DNA of 7,452 nt, from assembly GCA_035316885.1 (NCBI GenBank), contig DATHII010000196.1, positions 1 through 7,452 of the forward strand, given 5' to 3'. Origin of the DNA: DASRTE01 sp035316885. Its GTDB lineage: Bacteria > Actinomycetota > Actinomycetes > Jiangellales > Jiangellaceae. Of the stretch, positions 1-5,439 are shown piece by piece; position 1 is the first letter of the stretch; every line of letters begins with the position of its first letter. The position numbers were made by a program, and so were the translations under genes. Below the pieces are notes generated by a model, which was not told the DNA's origin, did not search any database, and worked only from the letters and a program-made list of their open reading frames with translations.

Positions 1-594
1 CTTGGTCGTGAGATAACGCAGATTGCGACCATGCGGCGCCGTTGCCAGCGGCTCGACTGCCGCCACCCGTACCCCGGCTCGGCGCAGCGCATCGGCCTTG
101 GCCGGGTTGTTCGACAACAGCCGGACCGAACGCACCCCGAGGGCTCCCAGCACCGCACCGGCGTCGGCGTAGTCCCGACCGTCCGCAGGGAACCCCAGCC
201 GCACGTTGGCCTCCAGCGTGTCCGCCCCGAGATCCTGCTCCATGTAGGCGCGAAACTTGTTGACCAGCCCGATGCCGCGCCCCTCCTGGCCGGTCAGGTA
301 GAGCACCACGCCGCGGTCCTCGGCTGCCGTCGCGCGCATGGCGGTCCGCAGCTGCACCCCGCAGTCGCAACGCAATGAGCCGAGCGCGTCACCGGTCAGG
401 CACTCAGAGTGGAGCCGGGTCAGGACCGACTCGCCGCCGGCCACGTCTCCCTTGATGAGTGCGAGATACACGTGGCCCGCAGCGGTCTGGAACAGCCGGG
501 TGCGGAATTCGCCGTACGACGTCGGAATCACCACGGACCCCACCTCGCGGGGTCCGCGCGTAGGTTCGCCGTCGGGGGCAGAGGGAATGACCAT
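1..594 (-). CDS. ribA: GTP cyclohydrolase II (RibA-like), C-terminus cut by window edge
   Basis: Family role: opens the imidazole ring of GTP with loss of formate and pyrophosphate, giving the pyrimidine that starts riboflavin synthesis; a cytosolic zinc enzyme. The 198 visible codons cover nearly the whole single-domain protein. The zinc motif HSECLTGDALGSLRCDCG lies at residues 62-79, with C65, C76 and C78 as ligands. QEGRGIGL follows at 103-110. Y117 aligns with E. coli Tyr105 and R140 (in PADGRDY) with the proposed nucleophile Arg128. LLSNNPAK at 159-166 is the guanine/phosphate-binding stretch. An in-frame TAG four codons upstream (604-606) fixes the ATG at 594 as the most upstream ATG. 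No DHBP-synthase (RibB) domain precedes it, whereas the housekeeping actinobacterial enzyme is often a RibBA fusion, so this may be a pathway-specific paralogue. It is divergent from the dehydrogenase/PTPS/glycosyltransferase run. Family assignment is secure; the dedicated role is inferred. Confidence 0.9.
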   Translation of the reverse strand, partial: MVIPSAPDGEPTRGPREVGSVVIPTSYGEFRTRLFQTAAGHVYLALIKGDVAGGESVLTRLHSECLTGDALGSLRCDCGVQLRTAMRATAAEDRGVVLYLTGQEGRGIGLVNKFRAYMEQDLGADTLEANVRLGFPADGRDYADAGAVLGALGVRSVRLLSNNPAKADALRRAGVRVAAVEPLATAPHGRNLRYLTTK

Positions 595-652
595 GGCTCT
601 GGCCTACCACCGGGCGGCCGTCAATAACCAGCCGGGGACAGCAAGGAGTGAG
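595..652. promoter_or_regulatory. Divergent intergenic region between ribA-like gene and dehydrogenase run
   Basis: These 58 bases are all that separates two start codons pointing in opposite directions, so promoters for both transcription units must lie here or reach into the genes. The only AT-rich patch is TCAATAACC at 621-629, a possible but unconvincing -10 region in either direction. No clear -35 box or operator palindrome is seen. The compact layout suggests that both units are expressed together. Confidence 0.35.
643..648 (+). promoter_or_regulatory. Ribosome binding site AAGGAG fixing the dehydrogenase start
   Basis: AAGGAG lies four bases before the ATG at 653. The reading frame is open much further upstream (to about 338), but that extension runs antisense through the ribA-like gene. 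This site and the start of the dehydrogenase fold at residue 1 place the true start at 653. Confidence 0.75.
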
Positions 653-1651
653 ATGTCAGCTCGTGCCGTACAGTTCACCGCTCCTCGCCGGGTCGAGGTC
701 GTGTCCGTCGACCTCCCGCAGCCTGCGTCCCCCGCCGACCTGGTCGTACGCAGCGCGTACTCCGGCATCAGCGGCGGTACGGAGATGCTCGCCTACCGTG
801 GGGAGCTCGATGCGGACACGATGCTCGACGAGAGCCTCGGCGGGCTGTCCGGGACATTCTCGTACCCGTTCCGATACGGCTACAGCTGCGTGGGCCGGGT
901 CGAGCACGGGACCTCGTCGGTTCCTGCTGGGTCGCTGGTGTTCGCTTTCCACCCGCACCAGGACCGGTTCGTCGTCGCCGAGGCCGACGCCGTCCTGCTC
1001 GACCCGCACACGGATCCACGACTGGCCACCCTCTTCCCGCTGGTGGAGACGGCGCTTCAGTTGACCCTCGACGCGGGCCCCGTGTTTGGCGAGACCGTCG
1101 TGGTCACCGGCATGGGTGCTGTCGGGCTGCTCACCGCGCTCCTGCTGCGACGCGCCGGAGCCGCCGTGCTGGCCGCCGAGCCGCGGGAGTGGCGGCGGGA
1201 GATCGCCGGCGCCCTAGGCGTGGCCGCCGTACCACCCGACCGACTGCCGGAGTCGGTGGCGGAAGCAACCGGAGGGCGCGGGTCGCCGCTGTTGGTCGAG
1301 CTGTCAGGGGCGCCGGCGGCGCTTGAGGCAGGGCTGCCGCTGCTCGCTCATGAGGGCACCGCGCTGGTCGGCTCCTGGTACGGCACGAAACCCGTATCCC
1401 TGCCGCTGGGTGCGGAGTTCCACCGGCGACGGCTGACCCTCCGCAGCAGCCAGGTATCCACGATTCCCGCGGCGCTGCACGGCCGCTGGGACGTACGACG
1501 GCGCCGCGCCACCGTGCGGCAGCTGCTCGGTCAGATGCCGCTGAGCGCTGTGGCGACGAGCGAGTTCGCCTTCACCGACGCAGCGGCCGCGTACGCGGCG
1601 ATTGAGCGCGGGGAGCCCGGGCTGCTGCACGCCGCACTGCGATATGAATGA
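653..1651 (+). CDS. Zinc-ligand-poor medium-chain dehydrogenase, BchC-like subgroup
   Basis: A 332-residue medium-chain dehydrogenase/reductase (MDR), predicted to be a cytosolic NAD(P)-dependent oxidoreductase. The N-terminal GroES-like domain has SGISGGTE at 37-44, where classical alcohol dehydrogenases carry a zinc-binding Cys (CGICGTD type). This substitution is typical of the subgroup containing bacteriochlorophyllide dehydrogenase BchC. GYSCVG at 76-81 and FHPHQD at 99-104 complete that domain. The Rossmann nucleotide site is VTGMGAVG at 151-158, and the acidic residue after the second strand is E176 (AAEPREW), which favours NAD over NADP. The structural-zinc cysteine loop is also absent. 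The start is set by AAGGAG at 643. The next gene starts inside its last codons (1644), so the two are translationally coupled. The substrate is unknown; from context a pteridine or pyrimidine side chain or a sugar intermediate is plausible, which is inference. Confidence 0.85.
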   Translation: MSARAVQFTAPRRVEVVSVDLPQPASPADLVVRSAYSGISGGTEMLAYRGELDADTMLDESLGGLSGTFSYPFRYGYSCVGRVEHGTSSVPAGSLVFAFHPHQDRFVVAEADAVLLDPHTDPRLATLFPLVETALQLTLDAGPVFGETVVVTGMGAVGLLTALLLRRAGAAVLAAEPREWRREIAGALGVAAVPPDRLPESVAEATGGRGSPLLVELSGAPAALEAGLPLLAHEGTALVGSWYGTKPVSLPLGAEFHRRRLTLRSSQVSTIPAALHGRWDVRRRRATVRQLLGQMPLSAVATSEFAFTDAAAAYAAIERGEPGLLHAALRYE

Positions 1652-2057
1652 CCCCGTGTACGAGACCGGCACCGCCGCCGAGGTTCGGGCCTTCCACGTC
1701 ATGCCCGGCCTGCCTCCGCCCGAGGGGGAGCGGCACTCCCACGACTACCGCTTGGACGTCGTGGTGCACCGGGAAGACCTCGACGAGCGGGGCATGGTCG
1801 TCGACCTCGACACGCTGGAGCATGCGCTGCGCGGGATCGTCGACACGCTCGACGGCGCAGACCTCGACGAGGTCGTGGCAGCCGGGACAGGGACGGAGGC
1901 GGTGACGGTCGAGGTCTTCGCGCGGTGGGTGCACGACCGGCTGGGTCGGGCGCTCGGTCCCGCGCCGGGCGTGACTGTGGCGGTGCGCGTGTGGGAGTCG
2001 CCTGTGGCCTTCGGGGGCTACGTCGCGGCCTTGCCCGATCCGGCGAGTTCCTCGTAA
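1644..2057 (+). CDS. Divergent 6-pyruvoyltetrahydropterin synthase / QueD-fold protein
   Basis: A 137-residue T-fold protein. Family members act on 7,8-dihydroneopterin triphosphate, making 6-pyruvoyl- or 6-carboxytetrahydropterin, or 6-hydroxymethylpterin in the PTPS-III branch. The zinc triad appears kept as H18 (FHVMPG), H31 and H33 (RHSHDY). GMVVDLDTLEH at 50-60 is the conserved GM-x-x-DF-type segment, and the pterin-anchoring glutamate is probably E118 (VRVWES, 114-119). The position four residues before H31, normally the catalytic Cys, is E27. The LDH motif reads LDG (69-71), losing the catalytic His. The usual PTxEN segment reads VTVEVFARW (87-95). The start ATG at 1644 overlaps the dehydrogenase end by 8 bases and has no separate ribosome site, implying coupling. 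Fold assignment is good; activity is uncertain. It could be a PTPS-III-like aldolase, a different pterin enzyme or a binding protein. Confidence 0.8.
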   Translation: MNDPVYETGTAAEVRAFHVMPGLPPPEGERHSHDYRLDVVVHREDLDERGMVVDLDTLEHALRGIVDTLDGADLDEVVAAGTGTEAVTVEVFARWVHDRLGRALGPAPGVTVAVRVWESPVAFGGYVAALPDPASSS

Positions 2058-2064
2058 GCGCCAC

Positions 2065-2093
2065 CTCCGAGCGGCCCGCCGGCTCCGAGCGGC
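2065..2093 (+). repeat. Direct repeat pair of CTCCGAGCGGC
   Basis: The 11-mer CTCCGAGCGGC occurs at 2065-2075 and again at 2083-2093, an 18-base period, in the 47-base gap between the PTPS-like gene and the glycosyltransferase start. Two copies in GC-rich DNA may be chance or a small duplication. No function can be assigned. Confidence 0.5.
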
Positions 2094-2104
2094 GTCGGGA
2101 CGAC

Positions 2105-3193
2105 ATGGATGACGCGCAGGTACTCACCGTTTCGCTGGTGACGCTTGGCGATCCACAAACCATGACGGGGGGCTATCTGTACCACCGGAGGATGGCCGAC
2201 CTGGCGCCGTCCTGCGACGCCCGGGTGGATTTCGTCAGCGTTCCCTCGTGGCGGTTCCCGCTTCCGGTCCTGGCCGGTCCAACGGTGCTCCGGTCGGTGA
2301 TCCGGCGACGGCCCGACGTGCTGCTGCTGGACAGCATCGCCGCCGCCTTTCTGGGCCCGTGGCTGTGGCGGCGCCGGTTACCGATGCCGCTCGTGGGAAT
2401 GCTTCACCAGCCGCCGGGCGGGATCGACCACGGACGGGCGAGAACGCGTGTGCAGGCCGCGCTCGACCGTCGCGCCTACGGTCACGCCGCTCGGCTCCTG
2501 GTGGCCAGCGCCGACCTCGGGGAACAGATGGGTCGCGAGGGCGTTCCCGACCACCTGCTCCGGGTGGTTCCGCCGGGCAGGGATGTAGCCGCGATGGTCG
2601 TCGCGCCACAAACGGACCTCAGGGCGGGCCGGCGGGCGGCGTTGCTCTCGGTCGGGAACTGGATGGCGCGTAAGGGCCTGCTCGACCTGCTTGATGCTGT
2701 CGCCGCGTTGCCCGCCGACCTGGTGACGCTGCACCTGGTCGGGGACACCGAGGTCGAGCCTTCGTATGCGGCGCAGGTGCGGATCCGCCTCGCCGCACCG
2801 GACCTCGCCGGCCGGGTGGTGGTACACGGGCGACGGTCCCCGAACGAGGTGGCCGGGTTCTATCGCGCCGCGGACATGTTCGCGTTGGCCAGCGTCCGCG
2901 AGCCGTACGGCACGGTCTACGGCGAGGCAATGGCGGCCGGGCTACCGGTCGTCGGTTGGGACGCGGGCAACCTCCCGCACCTGGCCCGCGACGGCATAGA
3001 GGGTCGGGTGATCCCAGCCGGGGACCGCGCAGCGCTCATCGCGGCGCTGGCCGCCCTGGCGACAGATGAGCCGCTGCGCCGCCGGCTCGGAGCGGCGGCG
3101 GGCCGGCGGGCCGCGACGTTCCCCAGCTGGGAGGAGACAGCGCGCCTGCTCTTTGCCGAGCTGCGCACGGTTGTGCGGGAGGCGGGAGCGTGA
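2105..3193 (+). CDS. GT4-family (GT-B fold) glycosyltransferase
   Basis: A 362-residue retaining glycosyltransferase expected to move a sugar from a nucleotide-sugar donor; cytosolic, with no signal peptide or membrane segment. The N-terminal acceptor half starts with a beta strand at 6-14 and the TMTGGYLYH loop (19-27), the GT-B glycine-rich motif. The C-terminal donor half starts near 178 with LLSVGNWMARKGL, where R189/K190 match the phosphate-binding Arg/Lys region. VVHGRRSPNEVAGFYRAADMF (split at 239-259) is a standard GT4 stretch. The EX7E motif is E266 to E274 in REPYGTVYGEAMAAG, typical of GT4. The ATG at 2105 is chosen because it keeps the first Rossmann strand. The frame is open upstream to 1925 only by antisense-like overlap with the PTPS gene. 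No strong ribosome site is seen; ATG 2161 is a poorer alternative. It follows the PTPS-like gene by 47 bases, so the acceptor may be a pteridine or related heterocycle (inference). Donor and acceptor are unknown. Confidence 0.88.
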   Translation: MDDAQVLTVSLVTLGDPQTMTGGYLYHRRMADLAPSCDARVDFVSVPSWRFPLPVLAGPTVLRSVIRRRPDVLLLDSIAAAFLGPWLWRRRLPMPLVGMLHQPPGGIDHGRARTRVQAALDRRAYGHAARLLVASADLGEQMGREGVPDHLLRVVPPGRDVAAMVVAPQTDLRAGRRAALLSVGNWMARKGLLDLLDAVAALPADLVTLHLVGDTEVEPSYAAQVRIRLAAPDLAGRVVVHGRRSPNEVAGFYRAADMFALASVREPYGTVYGEAMAAGLPVVGWDAGNLPHLARDGIEGRVIPAGDRAALIAALAALATDEPLRRRLGAAAGRRAATFPSWEETARLLFAELRTVVREAGA

Positions 3194-3282
3194 GCGGCAC
3201 CTATGACGCGCTGATCAGTCCGGTCTCGATGGCCCGTTCACGGTCGCGCCATATCGCCATCTCGGTGTTCACTCGTCCATGA
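3190..3282 (+). pseudogene. Possible truncated start of a fourth operon gene
   Basis: A GTG at 3190 overlaps the glycosyltransferase stop as GTGA, the usual arrangement for a coupled downstream gene. Its frame begins VSGTYDALISPVSMARS and ends at a TGA (3280-3282) after 30 codons. The peptide is too short for a known enzyme and nothing in other frames continues it before the opposing gene. It could be the beginning of an operon gene cut off by a rearrangement. Equally, it could be chance, because a competing minus-strand frame (3201-3323) covers most of the same bases. The product is not recognised. Confidence 0.3.
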
Positions 3283-3323
3283 CGTCCACATGATGTCGGA
3301 ACTGAGGTCTTCGGATCCGACAT
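3201..3323 (-). CDS. Small 40-residue reading frame coupled to the quinone-reductase-like gene
   Basis: The frame opens with ATG at 3323, sharing its A with the TGA stop of the upstream oxidoreductase gene (TGATG), and ends with TAG at 3201-3203. GGAGG at 3331-3335 sits seven bases before the ATG, an ideal ribosome site, although it also encodes the last residues of the upstream gene. The peptide has 40 residues, beginning MSDPKTSVPTSCGRHG and ending with a charged helix-like stretch EMAIWRDRERAIETG (21-35). There is no signal peptide or membrane segment. No family is recognised. It may be a genuine coupled small protein, or the joined remains of a longer gene. Its first codons fall in a perfect inverted repeat (3291-3325), which could hide the start codon in the mRNA. 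Confidence 0.4.
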   Translation of the reverse strand: MSDPKTSVPTSCGRHGRVNTEMAIWRDRERAIETGLISAS

Positions 3324-3325
3324 CA
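3291..3325. terminator. Perfect 10-bp inverted repeat with 15-base loop
   Basis: TGATGTCGGA (3291-3300) is exactly complementary to TCCGACATCA (3316-3325). The loop contains part of a further nested palindrome, TCGGATCCGA (3311-3320). The right arm contains the stop codon of the minus-strand oxidoreductase gene, so the hairpin forms right at the end of that mRNA. This position fits a terminator or 3' stabiliser, perhaps for both converging units. There is no T-run on either side, so it is not a classical rho-independent terminator. It may instead be an operator, a recombination scar or a translation-controlling hairpin for the small frame that starts inside it. Confidence 0.45.
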
Positions 3326-4264
3326 GCCTTCCTCCACGACGGTCAGCACCACCTTGCCGCGACCACTCCGACCGAGACTGCGCGCAAAGGCGTCCCGGGC
3401 GTTGGCCAGCGGGTAGGTCTTGTCGACCACGGAGCGAAGCATTCCCTGGTCGGCGAGGCGGGAAAGCTCGTCGAGCTGGGCCTGATCGGGCTTGACCACG
3501 AAGTAGATTCCCGCCACCCCGTGCTCCGCGGATAGGTCAGTGGGTGGCTCCTCGGCTACTGAGACCAGCCGGCCTCCCGACTCGACGACCGAAACGGATC
3601 GGATGAGGCGATCGCCTCCGGCCGTGTCGAAGACCAGGCTGACCGGCTGGATCGTGATGAAATCTGTGGCCGTGTAGTCGATGACCTCGTCGGCGCCGAG
3701 CATTCGTGCGGTGTCGGCTCTCTCCGCCGACGTGGTTGCGATCACATACGCGCCGTGCAGGCGGGCGAGCTGGACGGCGTATTGGCCGACGCCGCCGGCT
3801 GCTCCGTGGATCAATACCCGTTGGTTCTTCTCCAACAATCCGTGATCGAACAGCCCTTGCATAGCGCTGAGCGCAGGGAGAGGTACGGCGGCACTCTCAA
3901 CGTGGCTGAGTGATTCAGGCTTCGACGCGAGCTGGTCTGCCGGGACAACGGCGTACTCGGCGGCGACGCCGTCCCGATCGAATCCGGTCAAGGCATATAC
4001 GGCTTGCCCGATCTCCACTCCACTGGAGCCCTCACCGATCGCCACCACGGTTCCTGACACCTCGTAGGAGGGGATGGCCGGGAGGCGGTCGACCGGCCAG
4101 TCCAGCTCGTCGCGGGTGATGGCTGCGGCATGAACCCTCACCAACGCATCGCCGGCCGCTGGGGTGGGGGTATCGACACCCTCGTACACGAGGTTGTCCA
4201 ACCCGCCCGGCGCGTGAAGACGGATCGCGTTCATGGTGGGCGGGCTCGATGTGTCGTGGGTCAT
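3323..4264 (-). CDS. NADPH:quinone-reductase-like medium-chain oxidoreductase
   Basis: A 313-residue zinc-independent MDR protein, predicted to be a cytosolic NADPH-dependent reductase of quinones, enones or similar electrophiles. AIRLHAPGGLDNLVYEGV (13-30) is the family N-terminus. VRVHAAAITRDELDW (42-56) lacks zinc ligands. IPSYEVSGTV (64-73) stands where most relatives have PGxDxAGxV. The nucleotide site is HGAAGGVGQYAVQLA (153-167), followed by LGADEVIDYTATDF (189-202), a hallmark of the quinone oxidoreductase branch. The ATG at 4264 is preferred over ATG 4234 (M11) because AGAAGGAA lies eight bases upstream of it. It is divergent from a second MDR gene at 4453, and its stop lies in an inverted repeat and overlaps a small reading frame. 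The substrate cannot be predicted. Confidence 0.88.
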   Translation of the reverse strand: MTHDTSSPPTMNAIRLHAPGGLDNLVYEGVDTPTPAAGDALVRVHAAAITRDELDWPVDRLPAIPSYEVSGTVVAIGEGSSGVEIGQAVYALTGFDRDGVAAEYAVVPADQLASKPESLSHVESAAVPLPALSAMQGLFDHGLLEKNQRVLIHGAAGGVGQYAVQLARLHGAYVIATTSAERADTARMLGADEVIDYTATDFITIQPVSLVFDTAGGDRLIRSVSVVESGGRLVSVAEEPPTDLSAEHGVAGIYFVVKPDQAQLDELSRLADQGMLRSVVDKTYPLANARDAFARSLGRSGRGKVVLTVVEEG

Positions 4265-4271
4265 GGTGTTG

Positions 4272-4279
4272 TTCCTTCT
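4272..4279 (-). promoter_or_regulatory. Ribosome binding site AGAAGGAA for the minus-strand oxidoreductase
   Basis: Read on the minus strand, AGAAGGAA lies about eight bases before the ATG at 4264. It selects that start over the internal ATG at 4234, which would be the usual start of shorter family members and which lacks a comparable site. Confidence 0.6.
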
Positions 4280-4288
4280 CTCGGTCGA

Positions 4289-4408
4289 TCAGGTCAAGAC
4301 ACTCGACTCGCCGGTCTTCGGCACGTCGTCCATGAACACGACGGTAGGACCTCGCTTGGAACGGTGAACAGGTCCAAAGTGTCGCGCATCTGCCAGGCCA
4401 TGTGCCTC
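4289..4408 (-). pseudogene. Possible C-terminal gene remnant upstream of the oxidoreductase
   Basis: On the minus strand this stretch is open for 39 codons and ends at TGA (4289-4291), only 24 bases before the oxidoreductase start. Its last part reads GPTVVFMDDVPKTGESSVLT, with nearly every third codon position G or C and a mixed composition unlike the Arg/Ala-rich shadow frames nearby. That suggests the tail of a formerly coding gene in the same orientation. There is no credible start or ribosome site, and an in-frame TGA at 4409-4411 closes it upstream. The family is not recognised, and a chance frame cannot be excluded. Confidence 0.3.
4341..4377 (-). promoter_or_regulatory. Candidate promoter and inverted-repeat operator for the minus-strand oxidoreductase
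   Basis: Read on the minus strand, TTCACC (4363-4368), a 16-base spacer and TACCGT (4341-4346) resemble -35 and -10 boxes and would give a leader of about 70 bases. Two imperfectly nested inverted repeats overlap them: GGACCT (4347-4352) with AGGTCC (4370-4375), and TTGGA (4356-4360) with TCCAA (4373-4377). That arrangement would suit a repressor site. The matches are short, and the same bases may be gene remnant, so support is weak. Confidence 0.25.
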
Positions 4409-4440
4409 TCAGCCGTGGCCGCGGGTACCCGTGCCGTCGC

Positions 4441-4452
4441 TACAGTCCACCC
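4441..4452 (+). promoter_or_regulatory. Leaderless-type -10 element before the plus-strand oxidoreductase
   Basis: TACAGT at 4441-4446 matches the actinobacterial TANNNT -10 pattern and ends six bases before the ATG at 4453. Transcription would therefore start at or next to the A of the start codon. No Shine-Dalgarno sequence precedes the ATG, consistent with a leaderless mRNA. No convincing -35 box is seen 16-19 bases upstream. Confidence 0.5.
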
Positions 4453-5424
4453 ATGAAGGCAGCTGTTCACACCAGATACGGCCCGCCGGAAGTGGTTCGG
4501 GTCTCGGACGTGGAAAAGCCGACGGCCAAGGACAACGAGGTGCTCGTCAAGGTTCACGCGACGACGGTGAATCGGACGGACTGCGGCTTCCGGGCGGCCA
4601 AGCCCTTCATCGTGAGGTTCTTCAGCGGGCTTTTCAGGCCACGGGTGACGGTCCTCGGGAATGAGTTTGCAGGAGAAGTCGAGGCGGTCGGCAGTGGCGT
4701 CACGTCCTTCGAGGTAGGCGACAGAGTGTTCGGGTACAGTGAGGGCCCGTTCGGTGCTCATGCTGAATACATGGCGATTCCCGAAGACGGTTTGCTCGCG
4801 ATCATGCCGGCGAACTTGTCCTATGAGGAGGCCGCTCCCAGTACCGAGGGTTCGCACTATGCGCTCTCGTTCATCAGGACGGCAAAGATCCGGACCGGGC
4901 ACGACGTCCTGGTCAATGGCGCAACCGGAGCCATCGGCTCAGCGGCGGTGCAACTCTTGAAGAATCTCGGTGCCGACGTGACCGCGACCTGCGACGCAGA
5001 GAACGTGGAGCTGATGAGGGGATTGGGCGCCGACCGGGTAATCGACTACACGGCCGAGGACTTCACGAAGGACGATCAGACGTACGACGTGGTCCTCGAT
5101 GCGGTCGGCAAGAGTTCGTTCGGCCGATGCAAGCGACTGTTGAAACCGGGCGGGGTCTACCTCTCGTCGGACTTGGGTCCGTTGTCCCAGAATCCGATCC
5201 TGGCGCTCATCACTCCGCTGTTCGGCCGCAGGAAGGTCATGTTTCCCATTCCGAAGCAGGATCCGGAGATGGTGAGGCATTTCAAGGAACTGATCGAGTC
5301 CGGAGAGTTCAAGCCGCTCATCGACCGACGGTATCCGCTGGATCAGATCGTCGAGGCTTACAGGTACGTCGAGACAGGGCAGAAGATCGGCAATGTCGTG
5401 ATCAGCGTCGATCCCTCGAACTAG
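4453..5424 (+). CDS. NAD(P)-dependent medium-chain alcohol dehydrogenase / quinone reductase-like
   Basis: A 323-residue MDR oxidoreductase, predicted to be cytosolic. MKAAVHTRYGPPEVVRV (1-17) is the family N-terminus. VHATTVNRTDCGFR (34-47) and VLGNEFAGEVEAVG (67-80) form the GroES-like domain without the catalytic zinc pair. GDRVFGYSEGPFGAHAEYMA (89-108) is the conserved following segment. The nucleotide loop is NGATGAIGSAAVQL (155-168), then LGADRVIDYTAEDF (191-204). LIDRRYPLDQIVEAYRYVETG (289-309 region) and the C-terminal GKIGNVVI-like end match small-substrate quinone or alcohol dehydrogenases. The frame is open back to 4402, but the ATG at 4453 fits the family start and a leaderless promoter. 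It is divergent from the oxidoreductase at 4264 but clearly of another MDR subgroup, so they are not recent duplicates. It converges with the fusion gene, with stops 15 bases apart. Confidence 0.87.
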   Translation: MKAAVHTRYGPPEVVRVSDVEKPTAKDNEVLVKVHATTVNRTDCGFRAAKPFIVRFFSGLFRPRVTVLGNEFAGEVEAVGSGVTSFEVGDRVFGYSEGPFGAHAEYMAIPEDGLLAIMPANLSYEEAAPSTEGSHYALSFIRTAKIRTGHDVLVNGATGAIGSAAVQLLKNLGADVTATCDAENVELMRGLGADRVIDYTAEDFTKDDQTYDVVLDAVGKSSFGRCKRLLKPGGVYLSSDLGPLSQNPILALITPLFGRRKVMFPIPKQDPEMVRHFKELIESGEFKPLIDRRYPLDQIVEAYRYVETGQKIGNVVISVDPSN

Positions 5425-5439
5425 TGGAGCGCGCCGTTC

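Noticed and set aside
338..652. Upstream extension of the dehydrogenase reading frame.
   Set aside because: It is antisense to the well-supported ribA-like gene, and a good ribosome site selects ATG 653.
1925..2104. Upstream extension of the glycosyltransferase reading frame.
   Set aside because: It overlaps the PTPS-like gene in another frame, has an Arg/Gly-rich shadow composition, and the family fold starts at ATG 2105.
4402..4452. Upstream ATG extending the plus-strand oxidoreductase by 17 codons.
   Set aside because: MKAAV at 4453 is the standard family start, the extension has no ribosome site, and a -10 element lies inside it.
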